NCBI RefSeq assembly: GCF_001941965.1
Contig: NZ_MKZO01000047.1
Location: forward strand, 186,001-250,000
Direction: 5' to 3'
Source of the DNA: Pseudomonas putida
GTDB taxonomy: Bacteria > Pseudomonadota > Gammaproteobacteria > Pseudomonadales > Pseudomonadaceae
DNA: 64,000 nt
Shown: one piece after another, positions 54,401 to 62,633 of the stretch
Position numbering within the stretch: the first letter of the stretch is position 1
Layout: the number at the start of each line of letters is the position of its first letter
The notes under the pieces: model-generated
Told to the model about the DNA's origin: nothing
Database searches by the model: none
Seen by the model: only the letters and a program-made list of their open reading frames with translations
Translations under genes and position numbers: made by a program

Positions 54401-54549
54401 TTGATCTGCACCTGCACGTTGGTGATGTCCGGCACGGCGTCGATCGGCAGCTTCTGGTAGCTGTAGATCCCCAGGCCGGCCATCAGCAGCACGGCGATCA
54501 TCACCACGATGCGTTGCTCGATGGCGAAGCGAATCAGACGTTCAAACAT
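51403..54549 (-). CDS. czcA: Heavy-metal efflux RND pump, CzcA/CusA family
   Basis: A 1048-residue inner-membrane proton/metal antiporter. The proton-relay residues of the HME-RND family fall at D402, D408 and E415 (ALDFGIIVDGAVVIVEN), the same numbers as in Cupriavidus CzcA. Twelve helices and two large periplasmic loops are implied by length and by the N-terminal RFAIEQRIVVMIAVLLMAGLG. It is the last gene of czcCBA, 24 bp after czcB. Zn, Cd or Co rather than Cu/Ag is expected because of the Czc-type relay. Confidence 0.93.
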   Translation of the reverse strand: MFERLIRFAIEQRIVVMIAVLLMAGLGIYSYQKLPIDAVPDITNVQVQINAAAPGYSPLETEQRITFPVETAMAGLPGLKQTRSLSRSGLSQVTVIFADGTDIFFARQQVNERLQVAKEQLPEGVEAVMGPVSTGLGEIFLWTVEAGDGARKEDGTPYTPTDLRVIQDWIIKPQLRNVPGVAEINTIGGFAKQYLIAPDPKRLAAYKLTLSDLVTALERNNGNVGAGYIERSGEQLLVRAPGQVAGLDDIANVVISSVDGTPIRVSNVAEVSIGKELRSGAATENGREVVLGTVFMLIGENSRTVSQAVAAKLAEINRTLPEGVVAVTVYDRTNLVEKAIATVKKNLVEGAILVIAVLFLFLGNIRAALITAMVIPLSMLFTFTGMFHNKVSANLMSLGALDFGIIVDGAVVIVENAIRRLAHAQHKHGRMLTRSERFHEVFAAAREARRPLIFGQLIIMVVYLPIFALTGVEGKMFHPMAFTVVIALLGAMLLSVTFVPAAIAMFVTGKVKEEEGLVMRKARLGYAPVLEWVLKHRKLAFASAVGVVLLTGAMASRMGSEFIPSLSEGDLALQALRVPGTSLSQSVDMQQRLEKAVMQQVPEVERVFARTGTAEIAADPMPPNISDAYIMLKPKAQWPDPGKSREAIIAAVQQAAAGVPGSNYELSQPIQLRFNELISGVRSDVAVKVFGDDMDTLNRTAAKIATALQGVPGASEVKVEQTTGLPVLTINIDREKAARYGLNIGEVQDAVAIAVGGRQAGTLYEGDRRFDMVVRLSEALRTDVAGLAELLIPVPANAALGAEQIGFIPLSQVASLDLQLGPNQISRENGKRLVVVSANVRGRDLGSFVEEASDTLVREVQVPAGYWTTWGGQFEQLQSAAKRLQVVVPVALLLVMTLLFLMFNNLKDGLLVFTGIPFALTGGVLALWLRDIPLSISAGVGFIALSGVAVLNGLVMISFIRNLREEGASLSSAVTDGALTRLRPVLMTALVASLGFIPMALATGTGAEVQRPLATVVIGGILSSTALTLLVLPALYQWAHRRDEALDQ

Positions 54550-54573
54550 GGAAGGTCATCCTGTACGGGCGCA

Positions 54574-55788
54574 TCAGTGGCTGTGCTCGGCGGAGGCCTT
54601 GCCCAGCTCGGACTTGAGGGTGAAGCTGCCGCGGGTGGCGACCAGGGCCCCGGCGGGCAGGCCGTCGAGCACCTCGACGTAGTCGCCGTCGCGGCGGCCC
54701 AGGGTGACCGGGCGGGTGTCGAAACCGTCGGCGCTGCGCACGAACACCGAGGGTTTCTCTTCCACGGTCTGCACCGCGTCATGGCGCACCGTGACGGCTG
54801 CCGGGGCGGTTTGCGCAGTGACCGCGACGCTGACGAACAGCCCCGGGCGCCAGGCGCCATTGGGGTTGGTCAGGGTGACGCGCACCGTGGCGGCGCGGTT
54901 CTGCTCGCCGAGCAGGCTGCCGACATAACCGATGGTGCCGGCCACTTCGCTGTTCAGGTCCGGTGACGACACGCGCACGGGGCGGCCGCTGGCGACCTTG
55001 TCCAGGTCCCGCGGCGGCACGGCGAAGGTGGCCCAGACCCGGGACAGGTCGGACAGGGTGAAGGCATTGCTGGCTTCGCTGACCACCTCGCCGAGGGCCA
55101 GGTGTTTCTCCACTACCACCGAATCGAAGGGCGCCCGCAGTTCATAGCGGTTGCCGCCGGCGGCGCTGACCGAGGCGCCCAGTGCGGCGACCTTCTGCCG
55201 GGCGTTGGCCAGGCCGATCTCGGCTTCCTGCAGGGTCTGCCGGGCTTGCAGGAAGTCCTGCTCGGCGGAGATGCGCTCCTGCCACAGCTGTTTTTCCCGC
55301 TCGAAGGTGACCCGCGCCAGTTCGACCCGGCGCTGCGCCGCCTGCTGCTCGCTGCGCAGGTCGGAAATCTGCTGGCTGGCGATCACTGCCAGCAACTGGC
55401 CCTTTTTCACCGGCTCGCCGAGGTTGGCGTGGACGCTTTCCACCACGCCGGGGACCCGGGGTACCACGTGGGCGGTGCGGTCCTCGTCGAAGCGGATCTC
55501 GCCGGGGAAGCTGACCACGCTGCCCAGGTCCCGGGGCGCGGCGGCTTCCAGTTCGATGCCGGCGGCCTGGATCTGCTGTTCGTTGAGGGTCAGCCTGCCT
55601 TCCTCTTCGTGGCCGGCTTCGCCTTGTTCTTCATGGCCGTGCTCATCCTTGGCGGCTGTGGTTTTCTCGGTGCCATGGCCGTGACCGTCTTCCTCGCCAT
55701 GCTCGGCGCTGCCATTCCAGGCCACGGTGGCAAAGCCCAGGGCCGTCGCCGCAACCAGGGCGAGGGCGATCTTGCGTGTGTTGTTCAT
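54574..55788 (-). CDS. czcB: Periplasmic adaptor (membrane fusion) subunit, CzcB family
   Basis: A 404-residue adaptor anchored at its N terminus (hydrophobic about 5-25). Residues ~30-65 form a His/Glu-rich stretch (EHGEEDGHGHGTEK ... DEHGHEEQGEAGHEEEG), a likely metal-binding region. HlyD-like lipoyl halves flank a coiled-coil hairpin (about 145-215, EQQAAQRRVELARVTFEREKQ). A second short His-containing end is SAEHSH. It links CzcA to CzcC. Confidence 0.92.
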   Translation of the reverse strand: MNNTRKIALALVAATALGFATVAWNGSAEHGEEDGHGHGTEKTTAAKDEHGHEEQGEAGHEEEGRLTLNEQQIQAAGIELEAAAPRDLGSVVSFPGEIRFDEDRTAHVVPRVPGVVESVHANLGEPVKKGQLLAVIASQQISDLRSEQQAAQRRVELARVTFEREKQLWQERISAEQDFLQARQTLQEAEIGLANARQKVAALGASVSAAGGNRYELRAPFDSVVVEKHLALGEVVSEASNAFTLSDLSRVWATFAVPPRDLDKVASGRPVRVSSPDLNSEVAGTIGYVGSLLGEQNRAATVRVTLTNPNGAWRPGLFVSVAVTAQTAPAAVTVRHDAVQTVEEKPSVFVRSADGFDTRPVTLGRRDGDYVEVLDGLPAGALVATRGSFTLKSELGKASAEHSH

Positions 55789-55810
55789 GGATGCTCCAGA
55801 GGCAGGGGAT

Positions 55811-57025
55811 TCAAAGGGGGCCGAGGTCGCCGTAGATCCGTTCCACCCGGGCCCGGGCCTCGGTGGCGGCGGTGAGGGCGGCGAGGTATTGCTCGCGGGC
55901 GCTGATCAGGGTGCGCTGGGCGTCGAGCACTTCGATAAAGCCGAACTTGCCCCTCTCGAAGCCGCGGGTGGCGGTGTCCACGGCCTGGCGCGCGGCGGGC
56001 AGGATGGTCCTGTCATAGGCGCCGACCTCGCCCATGGCCGTGGCCCACTGGTTCAGGGCCGTGTGCGTCTCGCTGCGCAGGCGCAGCTCCACGGCATTGC
56101 GCAGGTCGCGGGACTGGTCGGCGCGGCGCGCGGCGGCGAGGACATTGCCCTGGTTACGATCGAACAGTGGCAAGGGCAGGGACAGACCGACCACGTTGAC
56201 CCGCTCGCGCTCGGCGCGGTCGTACTGGCTGCCGAGGCTGACGGTCAGGTCGGGAATGCGCCGGGCCTTTTCCGAGCCCAGCGCCGCCTCGTTCTGCTCG
56301 ATCTGCGCCGCGGCCTGGCGCAGTTCGGCAGTCTGTTCGATACGGGCGAGCATCAGCTCTGCATCGGGTGGCAGGCCGGGCGAGAGGGAAGGGGCTTGCA
56401 GGCGGTCGAAGTTGCTCACGCTGCTGCCGGTGATCTGCGCCAGTTGCCGCCAGGCGCTGGTCTTTTCGGTTTCGGCGCGGCTCAGTTGCAGGCGTGCCTC
56501 GGCCAGTTGCACTTCGGCGCGGGTGGCTTCCACGGGCGAGGATTTGCCGGCGCGAACGCGCCCCTCGACCACCCGCAGACCGCGTTCGGTCAGGTCCAGG
56601 GATTGCTGCGCCAGTTCCACGCCGGTCTGCGCGCGCAGGGCGGCATGGAAGGCCTGGGTGACTTCGGCGCGCAGGTCGTTGACCTGGCGTTCCAGGGTCA
56701 TCTGCGCGAGGGCCTGGCCGACGCTGGCCACCTCGACCCGCGCCGCGCGCTTGCCGCCCAGTTCCAGGGGCTGGCTGAGGGTCACGGTGGTGGTGCTGGT
56801 GTTGCGCCGGGTGTCCTCGACCTCGACCGACAGCTCCGGATTGGGGATCAGCCCGGCCTGGCGCCGGGCACCGTCGGCGATACCGATCTCCTGGCGCGCG
56901 GCGGCCATGTCCGGATTGTGTTCGAGGGCCGTGGCGAGGGCCTGGGGCAGGCTCAGGCTGTCGGCCATGGCGACGGGCGTGGCCAGCGCGGCGCACAGCG
57001 TAAGGAACAAGGAGGGTCGGGGCAC
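55811..57025 (-). CDS. czcC: Outer-membrane efflux channel, CzcC family
   Basis: A 404-residue TolC-like outer-membrane factor. The signal peptide is about residues 1-21 (LCAALATPVAMA). It has two OEP repeats with long helices (LPQALATALEHNPDMAAARQE ... and EIGIADGARRQAGLIPNPELSVEVED). It is the first gene of czcCBA, 22 bp before czcB. No two-component regulator for this set lies within the window. Confidence 0.9.
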   Translation of the reverse strand: MPRPSLFLTLCAALATPVAMADSLSLPQALATALEHNPDMAAARQEIGIADGARRQAGLIPNPELSVEVEDTRRNTSTTTVTLSQPLELGGKRAARVEVASVGQALAQMTLERQVNDLRAEVTQAFHAALRAQTGVELAQQSLDLTERGLRVVEGRVRAGKSSPVEATRAEVQLAEARLQLSRAETEKTSAWRQLAQITGSSVSNFDRLQAPSLSPGLPPDAELMLARIEQTAELRQAAAQIEQNEAALGSEKARRIPDLTVSLGSQYDRAERERVNVVGLSLPLPLFDRNQGNVLAAARRADQSRDLRNAVELRLRSETHTALNQWATAMGEVGAYDRTILPAARQAVDTATRGFERGKFGFIEVLDAQRTLISAREQYLAALTAATEARARVERIYGDLGPL

Positions 57026-57190
57026 TGGCGGGTCCTCGTGCTCGAAAAGCCCGACGGAAACGCCGAAGGTGCCGCCAGGCCCGGTTGGAAAGATGGCGGC
57101 ACTCTAAGGAGCGGCAGGTATCAGGGGGGTGGCGGCAAAATTACAATGCTGTAATCGAGGGACAGCGCCAGATTTTGTGTTGCTCTTACC

Positions 57191-57284
57191 GGCCTCATCG
57201 CTGGCAAGCCAGCTCCCACAGGTACAGCGGTGCTCTTAAGAACACTGGTGAACCTGTGGGAGCTGGCTTGCCAGCGATGAGACC
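57191..57284. repeat. REP doublet, tail-to-tail
   Basis: Inverted REP units bounded by GGCCTCATC and GATGAGACC. The centre (AGGTACAGCGGTGCTCTTAA) closely matches that of the doublet at 19662-19755. It lies downstream of the MFS gene and upstream of czcC. Confidence 0.85.
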
Positions 57285-57297
57285 CGAGAGAGCACCC

Positions 57298-58638
57298 TCA
57301 CTTCTCCCTGTCCAACCGCCTGAACACCAACCCAGCCCCCAGGCACATCAAACTCACCAGCACCAGGGTCACCTGAATATCCCCGGCCTGCGGCTGCCCA
57401 TGCCCCTGCACCCGCTGGATCCCGCCCAGCAACATCGCCGCCAGGCACACCGCCAGACTCAAACTGATCTGCACACTGGTCGCCGACAAAGTCGCCGCAC
57501 TGGCCGAGCGCTCCGGCGGGATATCCGCATAGGTCAGTGCCCCCATCGCCGTCATCTGCAACGACCGCGACAGCCCGCCCACGAACAGCATGAACATCAC
57601 CACGATAGGAGCCGTGTCCTCGGTAAACAACGCACACAGGGCAATGGAAAGCGCGCCCAGCACCGTGTTCCACACCAGCAGGTCACGAAAGCCGAAACGC
57701 CGCGCCAGCGGCACGGAAATGAACTTGATCAACAAGGCCCCAGCGCCGCCGGCAAAGGTCAGCAGCCCGGCCTCCAGCGCGCTCATGCCGTAGCCAAGCT
57801 GGAACAGCAGCACCAGCAGGAAGGGTAATGACGCACTGCCGAGACGAAACAGGGTGCCGCCCCACAGCACCAGGGCGAAGCTGGGGATGCGCAACAGCGA
57901 CAGGTCCAGCAGCGGCGCCGCTGCCCGCCGGGCATGGCGCACAAAGGCCCAGGCGAAAGCCATTCCCGAAACCAGCAACAGGCACGCCCACTCCCCGCGC
58001 AATGAGCCATGCCCGAGGCTTTCGAAGGCCAGCACCAGGCAAGCCAGCGCCGGGCTGCCAAGAAGGAACCCGCGCAGGTCCAACGGCCGGATGCGTTGCC
58101 CCGGATAGTCCGGCACATGGCGCAGCACCAGCAAGATGCCGAGCAGACCGATGGGCAGGTTGAGCAGGAAGATCCAGTGCCACGACAGCCAGGTCACCAG
58201 CAGCCCGCCCAGCGGCGGGCCGAACACCGGGCCGAGCAGGGCGGGCATGGTCAGGTAGGCCATGGCCTTGAGCAGATCGCCCTTGCTCGACCAGCGCAGC
58301 AGGATCACCTGGCCCACCGGCACCATCAGCGCCCCGGCCATGCCCTGGCAAAAGCGTGCCAGGGCCAGTTGCCACAGGCTGGCGGACAGCGCGCAAGCCA
58401 GCGAACTGACCACGAACAACCCGATCGCCGCGATGAACACCCGGCGCGGCCCCAGGCGCTCCGCCAGCCAGCCGCTCAGCGGGATGAACATCGCCACCGC
58501 CAGCAGATACAGGGTCACCACCAGGTTCATGCGCACGCTGGGCTCGCCGAAGTCCGCCGCCAACTGGGGCAGGGCGGTGAGCACGGCGGTGGAGTCGAGC
58601 AATTCCATGAACAGCGCGCAGCCGATGATCATCGGCAC
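57298..58638 (-). CDS. MFS transporter, DHA2-type drug/proton antiporter
   Basis: A membrane protein of at least 446 residues with the DHA2-like first helix (IIGCALFMELLDSTAVLTALPQLA), motif A-like SGWLAERLGPRRVFI and the WHWIFLLNLPIGLLGI block typical of the 14-helix exporters. The annotated start is a GTG at 58638, unusually close to the first helix. The frame stays open upstream to near 58700 without an ATG or other common start, so the true start may be an unusual codon (a CTG lies at about 58684-58686). The preceding nitroreductase-family gene ends at 58697 on the same strand. Confidence 0.85.
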   Translation of the reverse strand: MPMIIGCALFMELLDSTAVLTALPQLAADFGEPSVRMNLVVTLYLLAVAMFIPLSGWLAERLGPRRVFIAAIGLFVVSSLACALSASLWQLALARFCQGMAGALMVPVGQVILLRWSSKGDLLKAMAYLTMPALLGPVFGPPLGGLLVTWLSWHWIFLLNLPIGLLGILLVLRHVPDYPGQRIRPLDLRGFLLGSPALACLVLAFESLGHGSLRGEWACLLLVSGMAFAWAFVRHARRAAAPLLDLSLLRIPSFALVLWGGTLFRLGSASLPFLLVLLFQLGYGMSALEAGLLTFAGGAGALLIKFISVPLARRFGFRDLLVWNTVLGALSIALCALFTEDTAPIVVMFMLFVGGLSRSLQMTAMGALTYADIPPERSASAATLSATSVQISLSLAVCLAAMLLGGIQRVQGHGQPQAGDIQVTLVLVSLMCLGAGLVFRRLDREK

Positions 58639-58696
58639 CTTGCGCTGGAAGGTTGGCGGTGCGTCCGGGCGGGTCAGGGCGTTCAGGTGGTCCGCC

Positions 58697-59512
58697 TTAG
58701 CGCAGGGCGAGTTTCTGGGCGTTGAGTACTCCGGCGATGCGTTCGCGGCCGTGCAGGGCGCTTTCGTCCTTGAGGCGATTGATCACCTGCTCGCTCCACG
58801 ACGGCGAGTTCTGGCCCTGGCTGCGGGCGAAGTCGGCGGCCAGGGTTTCGTAGTCGCGGATCTGCGCCTGTTCCTGTTCCGGGTCGACCTGGTAGGTATC
58901 GCGGTGCACCGTCACGGTTTGCGGCAGGCGTGGCTTGATCGCGGTTTCCGTGGCGGCGTAGCCGACGCACAGGCCGAACACCGGGTAGACCAGCGGCGGC
59001 AGTTGCAGCTCGTCGATCACTGCCTGCAGGTCGTTGCGCAGGGCGCCGATGTAGACGGTGCCGAGGCCCAGGGCCTCCGCTGCGACCACCGCGTTCTGCG
59101 CGGCCAGGGCCGCGTCGATGCTGCCGACCAGCAGGCTGTCGAAGTATGCAGGCGCCTTGAGTTCGGTATCGCGCTGGTCAGCGATGCGCTGGGCGCGGGA
59201 GAAGTCCGCCAGCCAGACGAGGAACAGCGGTGCCTGGACGATATGCGCCTGGTTGTTGGCCAGTTTTGCCAGGCGCGCGCGACGGGCAGGGTCCTGCACC
59301 TCGATCACGCTCCAGGCCTGCAGGTTGGACGAGGTGGCAGCGGATTGCGCGGCGGCGACCAGGGTTTCCAGGGTGCCCGGCGGCAGTGGCTGGTCGGCGT
59401 AGGTGCGCAGGCTGCGGTGGTTCAGCAGGTGCTCGATGATCGGGTTGTCGAGGGCGGGCGTGGTGTGGGTGGGGCCGTAGCGGTGGGTCAGGAGGGTGGT
59501 GGATCGGGACAT
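58697..59512 (-). CDS. NADPH-dependent nitroreductase-family oxidoreductase
   Basis: A 271-residue FMN enzyme of the NfsA/FRP branch. The FMN-binding HRSLRTYADQPLP, AAQSAATSSNLQAWSV, APLFLVWLADFSR and GLGTVYIGALRN are typical. Branch members reduce nitroaromatics, quinones or flavins. It lies directly upstream of, and probably co-transcribed with, the DHA2-type exporter gene, a pairing seen in detoxification loci. Confidence 0.87.
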   Translation of the reverse strand: MSRSTTLLTHRYGPTHTTPALDNPIIEHLLNHRSLRTYADQPLPPGTLETLVAAAQSAATSSNLQAWSVIEVQDPARRARLAKLANNQAHIVQAPLFLVWLADFSRAQRIADQRDTELKAPAYFDSLLVGSIDAALAAQNAVVAAEALGLGTVYIGALRNDLQAVIDELQLPPLVYPVFGLCVGYAATETAIKPRLPQTVTVHRDTYQVDPEQEQAQIRDYETLAADFARSQGQNSPSWSEQVINRLKDESALHGRERIAGVLNAQKLALR

Positions 59513-59664
59513 GGTCGGGGTTCTTCATCACGGGGAGGGATGGCGAACAGGGTAGGGGCGGGAAGGGTAGGTTGTGAAATACCGGTTGGTGCTTTGTTAA
59601 TAACAATGTTTTGTTTTTATGCGGAATTTACATGTTTCACTTTCGGGCCTCGTCGCCGGTACAG

Positions 59665-60402
59665 TCACTGAATAATCTTCAACCCCTCCTGCCGCGGCCC
59701 GCTGAAGATCTTCATGTACCTGATGGTCACCTGCGCATGCTCGCGCATGATCGCCTCGGCCCGTGCCCCTTGCCCGGCCAGCAGGGCATCGACGATGGTG
59801 TGATGCTGCATGTTGGCGAAGTTGAAGCGGCGGAACTCCTGGGCCAGGTTGCCGCGGTCCACGGCGATCGAGCTGACCGAGGCGAACGGCAGGTGCTCAT
59901 TGCGGGACAGCGCTTCGGCCACCGCCGCATTGCCGCTGGCCTCGATGATGGTCTGGTGGAAGCGCTTGTTGATGTCGTGATAGGCCGCCAGGTCTTCCTC
60001 GGTGACGAAGCCCTTCTCGAACAACAGGTCCGCCTGCTCCAGGCACTCCAGCAACACCGCCCGCGCCGCCTTGTCCAGGCCGCGCTCGGCCGCTTGCCGC
60101 GCTGCCAGGCCTTCCAGCGCACCGCGCACTTCCACGGCATTGCCCAGGGTTTCGGCGGTCACCTGCTTCACCGCAAAGCCCCGCGCACCCTGGCGTACCA
60201 GCAAGCCTTCCTGCTCCAGCGCCCGCAAGGCCATGCGCACCGGCATCCGCGACACCTCCAGCAATTCGGCGGTCGGCACCTCGGCGATGCGCTCGCCGGG
60301 GGCGAACTGCCCGTCGAGGATCATCCTGCGCAGCAGGTTCAATACACGTTGTCCGGATCCACTCACTGCGGCCTCCACGGCCAAACCCTTCGTGCGCGGC
60401 AC
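59665..60402 (-). CDS. vanR: GntR-family vanillate regulator
   Basis: A 245-residue FadR-subfamily repressor. The winged helix is at about 15-80 (FAPGERIAEVPTAELLEVSRMPVRMALRAL, GLLVRQGARGFAV), then the FCD domain (HDINKRFHQTIIEASGN, QHHTIVDALL). It uses a GTG start at 60402. Divergent from vanAB across 156 bp holding two ATGGATCCAT palindromes, the operator type reported for VanR in other Proteobacteria. Expected to release DNA when vanillate binds. Confidence 0.88.
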   Translation of the reverse strand: MPRTKGLAVEAAVSGSGQRVLNLLRRMILDGQFAPGERIAEVPTAELLEVSRMPVRMALRALEQEGLLVRQGARGFAVKQVTAETLGNAVEVRGALEGLAARQAAERGLDKAARAVLLECLEQADLLFEKGFVTEEDLAAYHDINKRFHQTIIEASGNAAVAEALSRNEHLPFASVSSIAVDRGNLAQEFRRFNFANMQHHTIVDALLAGQGARAEAIMREHAQVTIRYMKIFSGPRQEGLKIIQ

Positions 60403-60468
60403 TGTAACGGCTTTGCCGGCCGCTGCGAAGGGAGGGGCGAAACAAAAGCGGGGCGATTATCGAACCGT

Positions 60469-60482
60469 TAATGGATCCATTA
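60469..60482. promoter_or_regulatory. Candidate VanR operator, site 1
   Basis: TAATGGATCCATTA, a perfect 14-bp palindrome in the vanR-vanA gap. It resembles the ATTGGATCCAAT operator known for Caulobacter VanR. Confidence 0.75.
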
Positions 60483-60523
60483 TTTGCGTTTCTGTTGTGT
60501 TATTGGTCGTTAAATTGCAGTTT

Positions 60524-60533
60524 ATGGATCCAT
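60524..60533. promoter_or_regulatory. Candidate VanR operator, site 2
   Basis: A second ATGGATCCAT palindrome 53 bp from site 1 and 25 bp before the vanA start codon. It is shorter than site 1, and its position suits repression of vanAB by blocking RNA polymerase. Confidence 0.7.
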
Positions 60534-60558
60534 CACAACAACAAAACGAGCCTGACCC

Positions 60559-61611
60559 ATGCACCCGAAAAACGCCTGGTACGTCGCCTGCACCCCCGAC
60601 GAGATCGCTGAAAAGCCCCTGGGCCGCAAGATCTGCAACGAGAACATGGTGTTCTATCGCGGTGACGCGTCCCGTGTCGGCGCGCTGGAAGACTTCTGTC
60701 CGCACCGTGGTGCGCCGCTGTCCCTGGGCTTCGTCCGTGACGGCAAGCTGATCTGCGGTTACCACGGCCTGGAGATGGGCAGCGACGGCCGAACGGCCGC
60801 CATGCCCTGCCAGCGGGTCCAGGCCTTTCCGGCGATCCGCAGCTTCCCGGTGGAGGAGCGCCACGGCTTCATCTGGGTCTGGCCGGGTGATCCGGCGCTG
60901 GCGGATCCGGCGCTGATACCCCATCTGCACTGGGCCGAGAGCCCGGACTGGGCCTATGGCGGCGGGCTCTACCACATCGCCTGTGACTACCGCCTGATGA
61001 TCGACAACCTGATGGACCTGACCCACGAAACCTACGTGCATGCCTCCAGCATCGGCCAGAAGGAAATCGACGAGGCGCCGGTCAGTACCAAGGTCAATGG
61101 CGACGAGGTGATCACCAGCCGCTACATGGAAAACATCCTGCCGCCGCCGTTCTGGCAGGCGGCCTTGCGCGGCAACGGCCTGGCCGACGACGTGGCGGTG
61201 GACCGCTGGCAGATCTGCCGGTTCTCCCCGCCCAGCCACGTAATGATCGAAGTCGGCGTAGCCCATGCCGGCACCGGTGGCTACGACGCCCCGGCCGAAT
61301 GCAAGGCCGGGAGCATCGTGGTCGACTTCATCACCCCCGAGAGCGATACCTCGATCTGGTACTTCTGGGGCATGGCGCGCAACTTCAAGGCCGATGATGC
61401 AGCGCTGACCGAGACCATCCGCACGGGCCAGGGCAAGATCTTCGCCGAGGACCTGCAAATGCTCGAGCGCCAGCAGCGCAACCTGCTGGAGCACCCGCAG
61501 CGCAACCTGCTCAAGCTGAATATCGATGCCGGTGGCGTGCAATCGCGGCGCATCATCGAGCGGATCATTGCGGCGGAACAGGCGCCGGTCATTGCCCGGA
61601 GTGCGTCGTGA
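60559..61611 (+). CDS. vanA: Vanillate O-demethylase oxygenase subunit
   Basis: A 350-residue Rieske non-haem iron oxygenase that demethylates vanillate to protocatechuate and formaldehyde. The Rieske cluster ligands are C47/H49 (CPHRG) and C66/H69 (CGYHG). The mononuclear iron site is N150-x-x-D153-x-x-H156-x4-H161 (NLMDLTHETYVH). Full length. Its stop overlaps the vanB ATG by one base. Confidence 0.95.
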   Translation: MHPKNAWYVACTPDEIAEKPLGRKICNENMVFYRGDASRVGALEDFCPHRGAPLSLGFVRDGKLICGYHGLEMGSDGRTAAMPCQRVQAFPAIRSFPVEERHGFIWVWPGDPALADPALIPHLHWAESPDWAYGGGLYHIACDYRLMIDNLMDLTHETYVHASSIGQKEIDEAPVSTKVNGDEVITSRYMENILPPPFWQAALRGNGLADDVAVDRWQICRFSPPSHVMIEVGVAHAGTGGYDAPAECKAGSIVVDFITPESDTSIWYFWGMARNFKADDAALTETIRTGQGKIFAEDLQMLERQQRNLLEHPQRNLLKLNIDAGGVQSRRIIERIIAAEQAPVIARSAS

Positions 61612-62534
61612 TGGAACTGCTGATCAGGGCGATGCGCCTGGAAGCGCAGGACATCCTCGGTTTGGAGCTGGTGCGCGAGGACGGTGGCGAACTGCCGTCG
61701 TTCGCCGCCGGGGCGCATATCGACGTGCACCTGGGCGAGGGTCTGGTGCGCCAGTATTCATTGTGCAATGACCCCCAGGAGCGCCATCGCTATTGCATTG
61801 GCGTGCTGCGCGATGCCGCGTCTCGCGGTGGCTCGCGGGCGGTACATGAGCGTTTGCGGGTGGGGCAACGGGTGACGGTGAGCGAGCCGCGCAATCTTTT
61901 CGCCCTGGAGCGCGACGGCGGGCGCTCGCTGTTGTTTGCCGGGGGAATCGGCGTCACGCCGATCCTGGCCATGGCCCGTAGCCTGGCCCGCGAGGGGCGG
62001 GCGTTCGCGGTGCATTACTCGGCACGTTCGGCGCAGTGCGCGGCGTTTCTCGATGTGCTTGGGGCGCTGTCGGCGCGTTGTTACTTCGACGATGGCGAAC
62101 GCCTGGCGCTGGCCGAGGTGCTGGCGGCCGAGCCTGCGGATACCCATCTCTACGTCTGTGGCCCGGCGGGTTACATGGCTCACGTACTCGATGGCGCCCG
62201 GGCGCTGGGCTGGAACGAATCGCGGCTGCACCGCGAATACTTCGGCGCGGCGCCCGTGACGCAGGCGGGCGACGCAACCTTCGAAGTGCGCATCCACGCG
62301 ACCGGGGAGGTCTTCGAGATTCCGCCGGACCGCTCCATCACCCAGGTGCTGGACGAGGCCGGGATCATCATTCCGGTGTCCTGCGAGCAGGGGATTTGCG
62401 GCACCTGCATCACCCGGGTGGTGGAGGGCGAGGTGGAGCACCGGGACCAGTTCCTCACGGCCGAGGAGCGGCGGGGGCAGATGACGCCCTGCTGTTCCCG
62501 GGCCATAGGCGGGTGCCTGGTGCTGGATATCTAG
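61611..62534 (+). CDS. vanB: Vanillate O-demethylase reductase subunit
   Basis: A 307-residue reductase that feeds NADH electrons to VanA. It has an FMN/flavin barrel (VRQYSLCNDP), an NAD-binding domain (FAGGIGVTPILAMA, YVCGPAGYM) and a C-terminal plant-type [2Fe-2S] domain with C258, C263 and C266 (CEQGICGTC) plus a later Cys in TPCCSRA. The ATG at 61611 overlaps the vanA stop (TGATG); a GTG one codon earlier is possible. Confidence 0.94.
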   Translation: MELLIRAMRLEAQDILGLELVREDGGELPSFAAGAHIDVHLGEGLVRQYSLCNDPQERHRYCIGVLRDAASRGGSRAVHERLRVGQRVTVSEPRNLFALERDGGRSLLFAGGIGVTPILAMARSLAREGRAFAVHYSARSAQCAAFLDVLGALSARCYFDDGERLALAEVLAAEPADTHLYVCGPAGYMAHVLDGARALGWNESRLHREYFGAAPVTQAGDATFEVRIHATGEVFEIPPDRSITQVLDEAGIIIPVSCEQGICGTCITRVVEGEVEHRDQFLTAEERRGQMTPCCSRAIGGCLVLDI

Positions 62535-62593
62535 CCAGGGTGTGCTGCCTGGTCGATCCCGGCCGGAGCACCCCTTTTCCAGCCCAGGTCGGC

Positions 62594-62611
62594 GTTGCCA
62601 GCGATGAGACC
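62594..62611. repeat. REP remnant
   Basis: GTTGCCAGCGATGAGACC matches the right-hand end of the REP unit, without its stem partner. It lies between the convergent vanB and deaminase genes. Confidence 0.5.
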
Positions 62612-62633
62612 CTCAGCGGCAACGCAGATCTCT

